Shown: positions 1 to 8,564, counted from the stretch's first letter. The stretch: DNA of 64,000 nucleotides from an uncultured Planctomycetia bacterium (GCA_903929765.1 CAIYVX010000083.1:27435-91434); one strand, 5' to 3'. Notes: generated by a model from the letters alone, not told the origin. Numbers and translations are program-made.

Positions 1-249
1 AGCGTCCTGAGTCCGCTGGAACGGACGCGCGATCCGCTCGGTCTGGAGTTGGGCAAGCACGGCATTTACATCAAACAGGGTGGCCGGGCGGGCTGCTTCC
101 TGCCGCAAGTGGCGACGGAAACGGGCTGGTCGAAGGAAGAGTTCCTGAGCCAGTGCTGCGCGGGCAAGGCCGGGCTGGGGCCGGAGGCGTGGAAAGACTC
201 ACGGACGGAAGTTTATCTTTTCACTGCGGAGATTTTAGAAGAGGAATAA
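1..249 (+). CDS. AMMECR1 domain protein, C-terminal part (5' end outside window)
   Basis: The frame is open from the first base and ends at TAA 247-249, so only the last 82 residues are present. The visible part contains GKHGIYIKQGGRAGCFLPQV, then a GWSKEEFL segment and a KAGLGPEAW segment, which fit the conserved end of the AMMECR1 domain (basic residues and Gly-Gly-x-x-G before LLPQV in the family). The biochemical role of AMMECR1 proteins is not settled; bacterial forms are often fused or linked to MEMO-like or radical SAM proteins, which cannot be checked here because the upstream sequence is missing. A palindromic repeat starts on the base after the stop codon. Confidence 0.8.
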   Translation, partial: SVLSPLERTRDPLGLELGKHGIYIKQGGRAGCFLPQVATETGWSKEEFLSQCCAGKAGLGPEAWKDSRTEVYLFTAEILEEE

Positions 250-282
250 GGGTGGCCTGGCGGCGGCGTTTGCCGCCATGTG
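250..282. repeat. Dispersed palindrome, family B (diverged copy)
   Basis: A GGGTGG box followed by a GGCGGC/GCCGCC inverted repeat. It is a diverged version of the 32-base element found identically at 6369-6400 (reverse), 15723-15754 and 50808-50839. It begins directly after a TAA stop codon, as the copy at 50808 begins within a TAG. Confidence 0.7.
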
Positions 283-317
283 AAGATGATTTTTTTTGGC
301 CCCAGCGGGGCCATTGA

Positions 318-485
318 TAGTAGCCACGGGCGCAAGCCCGTGGAAAGAGAAGTCTAGGACGGAAAAGCCCCGGAGGGGCGACTGAATCTTGCCGCGCGGT
401 TCAGTCGCCCCTCCGGGGCTAAGATAAAAAAGAAGAGAAATTTATTTGTCCTCATATTCCACGGGCTTGCGCCCGTGGCTATTAT
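318..485. repeat. Nested palindromic element between convergent genes
   Basis: The outer arms at 318-346 and 457-485 are inverted copies; each is itself a hairpin around CCACGGGCGCAAGCCCGTGG. Inside them lies a second inverted repeat, arms 366-386 and 400-420 (AGCCCCGGAGGGGCGACTGA and complement). The element fills the 287-base gap between the AMMECR1 gene and pta, and I see no other feature in this gap. Related CCACGGG hairpins occur near 52240 and 53020. Confidence 0.75.
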
Positions 486-536
486 CAAACGCCGCTCCGC
501 GGCTAACAGCAACATAAACCACGAAAAACCACCCAA

Positions 537-1535
537 TTAATCCGCTATCGACTGAACAGCCGAAATGGCCGCGGCGCCGACGATGTCGTCGGCCGAACAG
601 CCGCGCGACAGGTCGTTGATCGGCTTGGCCATGCCCATCATGATCGGGCCGATGGCCGTGGCCCCGCCAAACCGCTCGGTCAGTTTGTAGGCGATGTTGC
701 CGGCGTTGAGGTCGGGGAAAATCAGGATGTTGGCGCGGCCCTTGATGGCCGAGTCCTTGCATTTTTTCGCCGCAATGCTCGGAATGACGGCCGCATCGAG
801 TTGGAGTTCGCCGTCGGCCAGAAGCTCCGGGGCCCGCTCGTGCAGGAGGTTGGTGGCCTGGACCATCTTGTCGACGAGCGGATGCTTGGCGCTGCCCTTG
901 GTGGAGAACGAGAGCAGGGCGATCCGGGCTTCGGCCTGGGTGAATTGTTTCCACGACTTCGCGGCGGCGATGGCGATATCGACCACCTGTTCGACCGTCG
1001 GCTCGGGCACGCAGCCCGAGTCGGCGTAGAGCATGACGCCGTCGTCGCCGAACTCGGTCTTGGGCAGGACCATCAGAAAGCAGGACGAGAGGGTTTTGAG
1101 GCCTTTGGCCGGTCCGACGCAATAGAGGCAGGCCCGGATGACGTCGGCGCTGGAAGCGACGCTCCCGGCGACCATGCCGTCGACCAGGTCGGCCTGAACC
1201 ATGCAGGCGCCCAGGAAGAGCGGCTGGCGGACCATCTCGCGGGCCTGGTCCATAGTCATCCCCTTGGCCTTGCGCCGCTCAAATAGAACCGTGGCCAGGC
1301 GGTCGATGAAGCCGGGGGCGGCGGTGTCAACGAACTCGATTCGCGACATATCCGCCCCGCAAGCCCTGACGGCGGCTTCGAGCTTTTTCGGATCGCCGGG
1401 CAGGACGACGCGGGCGAACTTTTCCTGTGTTATCTTGGCGGCGGCCTCGATGACACGGTCGTCGGCGACTTCGGGCAGGACAATGCGTTTCTGTTGCGGC
1501 GCGACGCGCTGCTTGATTTTGGCAATAACGTCCAT
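537..1535 (-). CDS. pta: Phosphate acetyltransferase
   Basis: A 332-residue short (class I type, no DRTGG domain) phosphate acetyl/butyryltransferase, converting acetyl-CoA and phosphate to acetyl phosphate and CoA in the cytoplasm. Family signatures are visible in order: DGMVAGSVASSADVIRACL near residue 118, LSFSTKGSAKHP near 210, the LQLDAAVIP segment, ANILIFPDLNAGN and GPIMMGMAKPINDLSRG. The open frame runs further upstream to 1736, but the extra part reads through a palindrome; the start at 1535 has a GGAGA ribosome site 9 bases upstream and gives the normal protein beginning MDVIAKIKQRV. No acetate kinase gene is next to it. Phosphate butyryltransferase is the main alternative, but the motifs fit Pta better. 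Confidence 0.93.
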   Translation of the reverse strand: MDVIAKIKQRVAPQQKRIVLPEVADDRVIEAAAKITQEKFARVVLPGDPKKLEAAVRACGADMSRIEFVDTAAPGFIDRLATVLFERRKAKGMTMDQAREMVRQPLFLGACMVQADLVDGMVAGSVASSADVIRACLYCVGPAKGLKTLSSCFLMVLPKTEFGDDGVMLYADSGCVPEPTVEQVVDIAIAAAKSWKQFTQAEARIALLSFSTKGSAKHPLVDKMVQATNLLHERAPELLADGELQLDAAVIPSIAAKKCKDSAIKGRANILIFPDLNAGNIAYKLTERFGGATAIGPIMMGMAKPINDLSRGCSADDIVGAAAISAVQSIAD

Positions 1536-1668
1536 GATATTTTTTCTCCAAAAATGAGCGGGGAGTGTAGCAAATGGCGGAGTGGGAAACAAGGGTCGCG
1601 CGGCGGTTTTCGAGATTGTGTTTGCTTGCGGCTCCGGTAGAATCGCGGCGGTCGCGGGCGAGGGACTA

Positions 1669-1737
1669 TGTGGCACAGCCGCCCTCGGCTGTGCTTCTTG
1701 ACCGGACATTTTCCCAGCCGAGGGCGGCTGGGCCACA
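1669..1737. repeat. Palindromic element (GCCGCCCTCGGC type)
   Basis: Arms 1669-1694 and about 1713-1737 form a long inverted repeat built from TGTGGCACAGCCGCCCTCGG and its imperfect complement. It lies in the divergent gap between pta and the methyltransferase gene and ends 16 bases before the latter's ATG, so it is probably transcribed in its leader. Confidence 0.7.
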
Positions 1738-1753
1738 TTTTAAAGGAACAGAC

Positions 1754-2464
1754 ATGAAAGGTTACGACGAATCGAAGAAGTGTTATCTCGACGGCCTGCG
1801 CGGCGACGAGGCGGAGTGCGTTGAATTTCTGGCGGAGTTGGCCGGGGGCGGGCCGGCGCTGGAACTGGGCATCGGGTCCGGGCGGATCGCGCTGCCGCTG
1901 GCGGCGCGGGGAATGCGGGTTGACGGGATCGACCTCTCGCCGCCGACGGTGGCCCAGATGCGGACAAAACCGGGGAGCGACAAGATTGCGGTCACGATGG
2001 GCGATATGGCCGACGTGGGCGTGCCGGGCAAATATCGCCTGATCTACGTGATCTGGAACACGCTCTTCAACCTGCCGAGCCAGGAAGCCCAGATACGCTG
2101 CTTCGCCAACGTGGCCGCCCATCTCACCGACGACGGTTCGTTCGTGGTGGAAGCCTATGTGCCGTCAAAGTTCCATCGGCTGAGCAACAATCAATACGTG
2201 GAGGCGGAATCGATCACGCTCGACGAGGTGGGCCTGGACGTGCTGCGCCACGATGCGGCCAAGCAGATGCTGGAGGAGAATCACGTTTACATTTCGCGTT
2301 CCGGCATCGACATGAGCCCGGTGGTGCAGCGGTACGCCTGGCCGAGCGAACTCGACCTGATGGCCCGCCTCGCCGGCCTGCGGCTGAAGGAACGTTGGAG
2401 CGGGTGGAAACGCGAACCCTTCGTCTCCAACAGCGAGCGGCATGTTTCGGTTTGGGGACGGTGA
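1754..2464 (+). CDS. Class I SAM-dependent methyltransferase
   Basis: A 236-residue protein with a Rossmann methyltransferase fold. Motif I is LELGIGSGRIALPLAARG (about residues 36-53), followed by the acidic end of the second strand in GMRVDGIDLSPP and a motif around GDMADVGV. The C-terminal half, with YVPSKFHRL and RYAWPSELDLMARLAGL, is a pattern common in small-molecule type 11/25 methyltransferases. The substrate cannot be deduced. The ATG at 1754 has an AAAGGA site 8 bases upstream. The open frame extends upstream through a palindrome to 1574, and I excluded that part. It is divergent from pta and convergent with the TPR gene. Confidence 0.85.
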   Translation: MKGYDESKKCYLDGLRGDEAECVEFLAELAGGGPALELGIGSGRIALPLAARGMRVDGIDLSPPTVAQMRTKPGSDKIAVTMGDMADVGVPGKYRLIYVIWNTLFNLPSQEAQIRCFANVAAHLTDDGSFVVEAYVPSKFHRLSNNQYVEAESITLDEVGLDVLRHDAAKQMLEENHVYISRSGIDMSPVVQRYAWPSELDLMARLAGLRLKERWSGWKREPFVSNSERHVSVWGR

Positions 2465-2477
2465 TTTGCTGGAGTGC

Positions 2478-3515
2478 CTATTCTGATCGGCCGGAGGCGG
2501 TGGTCAGTTCCTTGATGAAATCCTCTGGCGGCTTGCCGCCATGTTCGCGGCAGGCTTTGACATCGGCCCAGGCTTTTTTGTACTGCTTCATGGCGACGTA
2601 AACCTTTCCACGCACAATATAGACCATCGCATATTTAGGATCAAGTGCGGTGGACAGGTTACAGTCCTTGAGAGCGTTTTCGTATTGTTTCTTTCCGTAG
2701 TAGGCAAGCGATCGGTTTGTATAAGCCGCTGCGAACTTGGGGCTGAGGGCGATGGCCAGATCCAAGTCCTTGACGGCCTGCTCGCATTGTCCTTTGCAGA
2801 TGTACGCCAGACCGCGATTATTATATGCCTGAACATATTTGGGGTTGAGGGCGATAGACTGGTCGTATTCTTTGATTGCCTGGTCGTATTGGTCCTTTTC
2901 GTAATGTGCCAACCCGAGGTTGCTATATGCCGCGGCGTCCTTGGGATCTAGTGCAATGGCCTGGAGACAGTCTTTGATGGCGTCGTTGTATCGGCCCAGG
3001 TTGTTGTTGGCCACCGCGCGATTGTTGAAAGCCATGGCCAGTTTGGGGTCGAGGGCAATGGCCTGGTCACAATCTTTGATAGCCAGATCATTTTGGCCCA
3101 TACTGCTGTACGCCCCAGAGCGATTGGAATAGGCCTTGGCATATTTCGGATTAAGTGCGAGGGCTTGGTTGAAATCCCTGATGGCTTCCTCGAATTGACC
3201 CATTTTCAAGTATGTGCCTCCGCGGCTGTTATAAGACAGGGCCGAATTGGGGTCGAGGGCGATGGCCTGTTCATAATCGCTTAGAGCTCGATCATACTTG
3301 CCCTTCTGGTCGTATGCCTCCCCTCGATTTGTGTAGGCGTCGGCAAACTTTGGGTTAATGGCAATGGCTTGGTCGTAATCCTTGATTGCATCATCGAACA
3401 TGCCATCCTTCAACTTCGCGTTTCCTCTTTCTAGGTACCATTGGGCCGCAGCCTTGCAGCCGGAAAACTCGAGGGCGACGAAAAGGATGGTGGCAAAGAT
3501 GGCGAGTTTTCGCAT
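2478..3515 (-). CDS. TPR-repeat lipoprotein
   Basis: A 345-residue protein. The N-terminus (MRKLAIFATILFVALEFSGC) is a signal peptide ending in a lipobox-like FSGC, so it is probably a lipoprotein. The rest is nine to ten consecutive tetratricopeptide repeats of 34 residues, each with the pattern DAIKDYDQAIALDPKYAxAY, to the C-terminus. TPR arrays bind partner proteins; the partner is unknown. I chose the start at 3515, seven bases after the stop of the upstream nucleotidyltransferase gene, because it gives a clean signal peptide; an in-frame ATG at 3533 lies within that gene. The base composition is AT-richer than its neighbours. Confidence 0.82.
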   Translation of the reverse strand: MRKLAIFATILFVALEFSGCKAAAQWYLERGNAKLKDGMFDDAIKDYDQAIAINPKFADAYTNRGEAYDQKGKYDRALSDYEQAIALDPNSALSYNSRGGTYLKMGQFEEAIRDFNQALALNPKYAKAYSNRSGAYSSMGQNDLAIKDCDQAIALDPKLAMAFNNRAVANNNLGRYNDAIKDCLQAIALDPKDAAAYSNLGLAHYEKDQYDQAIKEYDQSIALNPKYVQAYNNRGLAYICKGQCEQAVKDLDLAIALSPKFAAAYTNRSLAYYGKKQYENALKDCNLSTALDPKYAMVYIVRGKVYVAMKQYKKAWADVKACREHGGKPPEDFIKELTTASGRSE

Positions 3516-3522
3516 GGTTTTC

Positions 3523-3855
3523 TCAGGCGGCATTATAGATCACCTTTCCGTACTTGTTCGCCGGGTAGGCGATGCCGCCGACAACTTCCTTGCTGTCCTC
3601 GAACCACTCGGTGGTGATGAAAAGAATGTCGAACGGGTAACCGAGGCCCCGCAGGGACTTGATGATGCGGACGTATTCGCTGCGTTTTTCTTTGGTGTCC
3701 GGTTCGACGATCAGGAGGTCGATGTCGCTGTCTTTGGTCATCTGGCCGGTGGCGGCGGAACCGAACAGGATGATGCGGTCCGGCTGGATCACGGTAAGGA
3801 TCCGCCGGACGATTTCGGCGATGATTTTGTCATCGACGCCCATGGGTATAAACAT
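3523..3855 (-). CDS. Minimal nucleotidyltransferase domain protein
   Basis: A protein of about 110 residues of the polymerase-beta-like nucleotidyltransferase fold. The active-site pattern is clear: LFGSAATGQ (GS motif) followed by DSDIDLLIVE with the metal-binding D-x-D. Such small proteins (MNT) often pair with a HEPN protein as a toxin-antitoxin system, but no HEPN gene is adjacent; the next gene, seven bases downstream, is the TPR lipoprotein, so the two look co-transcribed. The start is uncertain: ATG 3855 or ATG 3843 are both possible and neither has a good ribosome site. Confidence 0.75.
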   Translation of the reverse strand: MFIPMGVDDKIIAEIVRRILTVIQPDRIILFGSAATGQMTKDSDIDLLIVEPDTKEKRSEYVRIIKSLRGLGYPFDILFITTEWFEDSKEVVGGIAYPANKYGKVIYNAA

Positions 3856-3942
3856 AACCAACGGCGGGAGAGGGTTCAAGAGGGAAATTCGAGAATGGTC
3901 GGTAACAACAACGGCAGCACAGGGTGTTTTGTGAGCAACAGC

Positions 3943-4050
3943 AACACCCTCACCCTACCCTATCCCGTCAAGGGAGAGGGGTGAAGAAGCAGAAGCAGCA
4001 ACAGAAGAAACACACACTTCGGCCCGACTGCGTCGGGCTTCAAAGTGGCC
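3943..4050. repeat. Dispersed palindromes, families A and G
   Basis: Bases 3943-3988 hold a family A element (CCCTCACCCTACCC followed by GTCAAGGGAGAGGGGTGAAG), almost identical to the copy at 13148-13198. Bases 4011-4050 hold a family G hairpin (CACACTTCGGCCC ... GGGCTTCAAAGTG) similar to those at 22870, 48979 and 49038. Together they make up most of the gap between the nucleotidyltransferase and the MFS gene, where no gene is seen. Confidence 0.75.
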
Positions 4051-4062
4051 CTCAATATAATA

Positions 4063-5406
4063 TCACTTCCCAAACCGTGCATAATAATAGCACACGCCCA
4101 CAATGCCGCACAGGCTCGACGCCAGCAGCATCGCCAGCGGGCCGGGGCCGAGCGGATCGGCGATATCGTGGCCGGTGGCCAGATCGTACCCGACCCAGTT
4201 CGCCCCGATCCAGATCGCCCCGCCCACCAGCGGCGCGAGCATCACGGCCACGCACCGGGCCGACCAGTTAATCCCGATCGATTGCGTCTTGCTCTCTGGC
4301 GGAATCAGGTCCACGATCATCGCCTTGCGGGCCGGCTCGCCCACCTCCCGCATCCCGGCAAAGACAAACGCCAGGGCCATCAGGGCAATCACGGCGGCAT
4401 AGGGCAGTGAAAAATGAAGAACCAGGAGGCCCAGCCCCGCCAGCACCGCCGGGAACGAGGCGAAAAAGACGAACGTCAACCCGATGTACGGCCGCTTGCC
4501 GAACCCCGGCTGCGAGGCAATCGCCCCCATCGGCAAATAGGTGATCGCGCTGGTGACCTGCGAAACAATGAGCATGGCCGCAAAAATCGCCGCCGCAGTT
4601 TTCGCCTCCACCCCCAGGGCCTTGATGAACACGGCCACCGTGAAGAGGATAATCAGTTCGCGCGGCATGCCCTCGGCCAGCCGGGCGAAAATGTCCGCCG
4701 CGAGGAGCCGCTTCAGTTGCGGATGGAACCCGCGCAGCACCCGGATCGGATGGTTGATGATCGTCTCCTGGTCCTTGCTCGCCGTTTTCATGAACCGATG
4801 CTGCACGAACAGGCTGGCCAGCACCACAAAAAAGCTCAATCCGAACGCCGCCTCCATGCCCAGCTTGATGCCGGCAAAGTAGACCAGCCCCGCGTTGACC
4901 GCGTAAGCCAGCATCCGCGACACGCGGCGAAAGAGCGACTGGAGCGAAAAGGCCATGGCTCGTTTTTCCGGCGGCAGCGAATCGCCCACCACCGTCAGCA
5001 AGGCCGGCCCGGCCAGCGAGTCCCACACGAATACAAACGGAATCGCCAGGAATACGATCCACGATTGCGGCCCCAGCACCATCGGCCCGAACAGCAGAAT
5101 CAACAGGCCCACGAGCGGTAGGGCGTTGAACAGGAGCAGCCCGCGCCGCGTGTTGAACCGCCCGGCGATGTAGCCGCCGATGAAGTAGTTGATCGCTTCC
5201 AGCAGGTCGCGGAACGAGCCGTACAGGGCGATGACCAGGATACTCGTCTGGAGATCCCGCTTCATGAAGTTCGGCAGGAACGGTCCCCATAGTTCGCTCC
5301 CCATGACGACGAGGAGAATTGCTCCGAGCAGGGCGCCGGTCGAGGAATTTATCGCCAGGTAAGCGGCCCAGGAGGGCCGAGAAGATTTGTTCGGTTGAGT
5401 GGTCAT
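4063..5406 (-). CDS. Major facilitator superfamily transporter
   Basis: A 447-residue integral membrane protein with about twelve hydrophobic segments (for example SILVIALYGSFRDLLEAIN, GLLLFNALPLVGLLILLFG, AAVIALMALAFVFAG). The loop between segments 2 and 3 carries GRFNTRRG, the basic MFS loop signature, and a long cytoplasmic loop (residues about 205-235) separates the two halves. The transported substrate is not evident. The C-terminal 70 codons have a diverged second copy at 10816-11023 on the opposite strand. Start ATG 5406 has a GAGGA site upstream. The gene stands alone, bounded by palindromes on both sides. Confidence 0.85.
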   Translation of the reverse strand: MTTQPNKSSRPSWAAYLAINSSTGALLGAILLVVMGSELWGPFLPNFMKRDLQTSILVIALYGSFRDLLEAINYFIGGYIAGRFNTRRGLLLFNALPLVGLLILLFGPMVLGPQSWIVFLAIPFVFVWDSLAGPALLTVVGDSLPPEKRAMAFSLQSLFRRVSRMLAYAVNAGLVYFAGIKLGMEAAFGLSFFVVLASLFVQHRFMKTASKDQETIINHPIRVLRGFHPQLKRLLAADIFARLAEGMPRELIILFTVAVFIKALGVEAKTAAAIFAAMLIVSQVTSAITYLPMGAIASQPGFGKRPYIGLTFVFFASFPAVLAGLGLLVLHFSLPYAAVIALMALAFVFAGMREVGEPARKAMIVDLIPPESKTQSIGINWSARCVAVMLAPLVGGAIWIGANWVGYDLATGHDIADPLGPGPLAMLLASSLCGIVGVCYYYARFGK

Positions 5407-5457
5407 TTTTTCAAGTCCTCAAGTTTTCGTCATGGCCAGTCTAGCCAGACCATTCGG

Positions 5458-5577
5458 AAACGGCGAATATCCAACACTCAATAACCAATATCCAATCATG
5501 AAGTGCGGATTCCGTGGCGGAAGTGTTTCTATTTCATGATTGGATATTGAGTGTTGGTTATTGGATATTCGCTGTTT
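5458..5577. repeat. Long palindromic element, family D
   Basis: Two arms of about 45 bases (5458-5502 and 5533-5577) are inverted copies around a 30-base centre. Each arm is made of AT-rich ATATCCAA-type units and ends at a CATGAA box; the order of two internal units is swapped between the arms. A second element with the same architecture lies at 19922-20044. It looks like a non-autonomous mobile palindrome; no transposase is adjacent. Confidence 0.8.
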
Positions 5578-5616
5578 CTCTTTTTTGCCCCCGGCCGGAA
5601 ACGACCGGTCGAATAT

Positions 5617-7125
5617 TTACCTGTCGGGTCTGTTGACCCGACCTACAGTTTTCAGCAACGCGCCCACCAGATACAAACTTCCCGTCGCCACCACGACTCC
5701 ACCTTCGCCGGCCGTCTCTTTAGCCGCTGCCATTGCCGCCGCAATCTCCGGATTCGTCCCGACCACCGTTCCTCCGGCTTCGCGCAGCCCCGCTGCCAAT
5801 TCCTCCGGCTCAGCCGCGCGGGGATTGTCGGTCTTCGTGAAAATCACCGCCGCCCCGGCCCTGGCCAACTCGCGGCACATGCCGGCCACGTCCTTATCCG
5901 CCGCCGCCGCGAAGAGATAAACCGTCCGCCGGCCGGGATAATAATCGGCCACGGCGGCGCAGAGTTCGGCGATGCTCCGGGCGTTGTGCGCCCCGTCGAG
6001 AATCACCGTCACCGGACCGGGAAAAACTTCCATCCGCCCCGGCCATTCTACCGCCGCCAGCGCCGTTCGCATTTTTTCGGCATCTAGCCTCTCGCCCAGC
6101 ACAATCTCCGCCGCCGCCACGGCACAAGCGGCGTTCGCCCCCTGAAACCGTCCGGCCAGTGACAATAGCAGATTTTCATAAGCCCCGCGCGCCGTCCGCA
6201 CCGTCACCCGCCCGGTCGGTTTGCCGGCGAGGAAATCTTTGTGCCATGAGAATTGCACCTGCCGTTGAGAGGTTACTGGCGGAAACCCCTCACCCGGCCC
6301 TGAAGGGCCACCCTCTCCCAAGGGAGAGGGGTGAAGAAGCGAAGATTTTTCATCGGGCGTCTGGGATTCATGGCGGCAAACAGCGGCCGCCATGCCACCC
6401 GGATCGTGAGTGGGGCGAAGAAGACCGACGCGCACGAGCGGCGCACCAACTTCTCCCGCCACCTCCGCAATCACCGCCTCGGCCTCCGCTTCCTGCGGGG
6501 CCACCACCAGCGGCACGCCTGCCTTGGCGATGCCGGCCTTTTCCCTCGCAATCGACGCCAGGTCCGGCCCGAGTTGCTGCACATGATCCAGGCTGAGGCC
6601 GGTAATAATTGCGACTTCCGGCCGCACCACGTTGGTCGAATCGAGCCGCCCGCCCAGCCCGACCTCGATCACGGCCACGTCCACCACCGCCTCGGCGAAG
6701 GCCAGGAACCCGACGGCCGTCATCACCTCGAAAAACGTCGGTGGATCGTCGTGAAGCGTTTTATCAATCGCCTCCGCCACCCGCCCCGCCATTCGCCGCA
6801 TCACGTCGCGGTCGATCAGTTCCCGGTCGATCTGAATCCGCTCGCGCAGGTCCACCAGGTGCGGCGAGACGAACAGGCCGGTTCGCAGCCCATGCTGCCG
6901 CAGGATCGCCTCGACCATGGCCGCCGTCGAGCCTTTGCCTTTGGTCCCGGCGATGTGGACCGACCGGAACCGCTCATGCGGATTCCCCACCGCCGCGAGC
7001 AGCCCGGCCACGCGCTGGAGGCTGAACGTGTCGGCGTTGTACCGCACGCGGCGCATCCGCTCGTAATCGGTGCTTTGCGTCAGATAATTTATGGCCGCAT
7101 CGTAGTCGGCGAACCGCTCACTCAT
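5617..7125 (-). CDS. folC: Bifunctional folylpolyglutamate/dihydrofolate synthase
   Basis: A 502-residue Mur-ligase-family enzyme that adds glutamate to dihydropteroate and folates in the cytoplasm using ATP. The P-loop GTKGKGST is at residues 60-67, followed by FVSPHLVDLRERIQI, EVGLGGRLDSTNVV and, in the C-terminal domain, ILDGAHNARSI. It is about 60 residues longer than usual because residues 235-289 consist of translated intergenic repeats (see 6259-6423). The last residues (VGRVNRPDR) come from another small palindrome, GTCGGGTCTGTTGACCCGAC, overlapping the stop. All catalytic motifs remain, so the gene may be functional. Confidence 0.92.
   Translation of the reverse strand: MSERFADYDAAINYLTQSTDYERMRRVRYNADTFSLQRVAGLLAAVGNPHERFRSVHIAGTKGKGSTAAMVEAILRQHGLRTGLFVSPHLVDLRERIQIDRELIDRDVMRRMAGRVAEAIDKTLHDDPPTFFEVMTAVGFLAFAEAVVDVAVIEVGLGGRLDSTNVVRPEVAIITGLSLDHVQQLGPDLASIAREKAGIAKAGVPLVVAPQEAEAEAVIAEVAGEVGAPLVRVGLLRPTHDPGGMAAAVCRHESQTPDEKSSLLHPSPLGEGGPSGPGEGFPPVTSQRQVQFSWHKDFLAGKPTGRVTVRTARGAYENLLLSLAGRFQGANAACAVAAAEIVLGERLDAEKMRTALAAVEWPGRMEVFPGPVTVILDGAHNARSIAELCAAVADYYPGRRTVYLFAAAADKDVAGMCRELARAGAAVIFTKTDNPRAAEPEELAAGLREAGGTVVGTNPEIAAAMAAAKETAGEGGVVVATGSLYLVGALLKTVGRVNRPDR
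6259..6423. repeat. Composite repeat inserted in frame within folC
   Basis: About 165 bases inside folC match intergenic elements rather than enzyme sequence. Bases 6285-6342 are a family A element (CCCTCACCCGGCCCTGAAGG ... GGGAGAGGGGTGAAG) and bases 6369-6400 are a family B element identical over 32 bases (reverse orientation) to 15723-15754 and 50808-50839. The insert keeps the reading frame without stops. It separates VRVG (residues 231-234) from VQFSWH (290-295), which would normally be nearly adjacent. Confidence 0.85.
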
Positions 7126-7204
7126 TAAATTCCCCAGTTTTGGCGAACTGTCGCCTTTTGTAAGCGTATCTTATGATAGATAGGGCTGGGCGGCCAAAAA
7201 GATT

Positions 7205-7234
7205 TTGACACCGGCCGCATGCGGACTCTAGAAT
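7205..7234 (+). promoter_or_regulatory. Possible sigma-70 promoter of the 7253 gene
   Basis: TTGACA at 7205-7210 and TAGAAT at 7229-7234 with an 18-base spacer. Transcription would begin near 7241, at the AGGAGG ribosome site of the gene starting at 7253; such a short leader is unusual and weakens the call. Confidence 0.35.
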
Positions 7235-7252
7235 TTCACAGGAGGACTGACC

Positions 7253-8452
7253 ATGACCAACCCATCGCCCGACCGCGTGCCCACGACCTTCATGTCGCAG
7301 CGCGGCATGAATCCCACGACCAAACTCATCTACGTCGGGGCGGCCATCGTGTTTATGGGTGCCATTTTCTGGCTTTACCATGCCAAAATGATGATAGATG
7401 AACAGGAACCCGCTGCCGCAACCGCCCCGGCCCAGATGCCGGCCCTCGGCAGCGCCGCCACCTCGGCCGCCCCCGCGACTTCCGCTGAACCGGCCACCGC
7501 CGTCTCCCCCGAGGCCGCTGACCGGCCCATTCGCGCCGCAACGGAACTGGCTCAGACTTCGGCGGCCTCAGCCCTCGCCCCCGCCAGGCCCGTGCCGCCG
7601 GCCACCGGCGAGTTGCCCTCGTTCAAAAGTCAGGACGTCGACCTCTCCCGCGGCGAGGCGCTGCTGGAAGACGTTCGCGACAACACTTTCGGCGTTGACG
7701 AGGCGGCTTTCTACTGGCTGGCCGAGGCGGTCAACAAGCTGCCCGCCGCCCGGTTCGCCCCCGAACCGCCCGAAAAGCACGTAACCATCGCCAAGCTCGC
7801 CAAGTTTCCCCGCACCTACCGCGGCCAGCCGGTCACGCTCAGCCTCATGGTCGGCAGGGTCGAGAAGTTCGGCCTGCCCCTGACCCATGCCGTCGGGATT
7901 AAAGAGTTGTGGGTCATCGAGGCCTATCAGACGCCTTTCGTCGGCGAAGCCCCGGTCTGCGAACTCGTCCTGACCGAGGATCCCGGCCAGGTCGCCCCGC
8001 AAACACCGGTGCTGTTTCGCGGCTATTTTTACAAGGTGCGGGCCTTCGACAAACTGCACGAGGACGGCGACATCTGGCACCACCAATCCCCGCTCCTGAT
8101 CGGCAAAACCATCGAGGTCATTCCGCCGGCCACGGAAATAAACGGCTCGTTCCAGGATATCATGAGCGGCGGCAGCAGCCTGATCGTCATCAGCGCCATC
8201 GCCCTGATCTTTATCCTCTTCATGATCGCGCGCCGCGTGATGGCCGTCCGGGCCAACATGCCGACGCTGGAGTCCAAACGCGAACTCACGCCCGAGGAAA
8301 TCGCCGAGCGGGTGGAATTTCTGAAGCGCGAGGAAACAGCGCCGCCCTCGGCCTTTACCGACGAGGAGGATCCCGACCCGATTGAACTGGCCCGCCGCCG
8401 CGACGAGGCCCTGGCCAAGTTCGAGGAACAGGCCCGCAAACCGAAGAAATAG
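7253..8452 (+). CDS. Membrane protein of unknown function with two TM segments
   Basis: A 399-residue protein. One transmembrane segment lies at about residues 24-42 (LIYVGAAIVFMGAIFWLYH), followed by an Ala/Pro-rich linker to residue 125, a folded extracytoplasmic domain (about 130-300, with FGVDEAAFYWLAEAVNKLP and TYRGQPVTLSLMVGRVEKFG), a second segment near 305-325 (LIVISAIALIFILFMIARRV) and a charged cytoplasmic tail. I do not recognise the family; the middle region could be an OB-like fold but this is a guess. The AGGAGG ribosome site 7 bases upstream of the ATG is strong. It precedes aroB by 112 bases. Confidence 0.75.
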   Translation: MTNPSPDRVPTTFMSQRGMNPTTKLIYVGAAIVFMGAIFWLYHAKMMIDEQEPAAATAPAQMPALGSAATSAAPATSAEPATAVSPEAADRPIRAATELAQTSAASALAPARPVPPATGELPSFKSQDVDLSRGEALLEDVRDNTFGVDEAAFYWLAEAVNKLPAARFAPEPPEKHVTIAKLAKFPRTYRGQPVTLSLMVGRVEKFGLPLTHAVGIKELWVIEAYQTPFVGEAPVCELVLTEDPGQVAPQTPVLFRGYFYKVRAFDKLHEDGDIWHHQSPLLIGKTIEVIPPATEINGSFQDIMSGGSSLIVISAIALIFILFMIARRVMAVRANMPTLESKRELTPEEIAERVEFLKREETAPPSAFTDEEDPDPIELARRRDEALAKFEEQARKPKK

Positions 8453-8478
8453 GGTGGCCATGTTTCCGCAAATGTGCC

Positions 8479-8507
8479 ACGGTCGGCTTGTCCGACCGTG
8501 TTTTTTA
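8479..8507 (+). terminator. Hairpin with T-run after the 7253 gene (also a dispersed repeat)
   Basis: A perfect ACGGTCGG / CCGACCGT stem with CTTGT loop followed by GTTTTTT, 26 bases after the stop codon, fits an intrinsic terminator. The same hairpin with identical loop occurs at 56585-56605 without a T-run, so it is also a member of a repeat family. Confidence 0.6.
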
Positions 8508-8564
8508 TGATACAAGATGGCAACTTAATTCCACCCTCTTCTGTGCCATCGCGAGAGAATTGCC

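Noticed and set aside
1536..1736. N-terminal extension of pta
   Set aside because: The frame is open, but it runs through the palindrome at 1669-1737 and adds a low-complexity N-terminus; ATG 1535 has a proper ribosome site and matches the family start.
3523..3855. HEPN/MNT toxin-antitoxin system
   Set aside because: The nucleotidyltransferase is present, but the neighbour is a TPR lipoprotein and no HEPN (RxxxxH) protein is encoded nearby.
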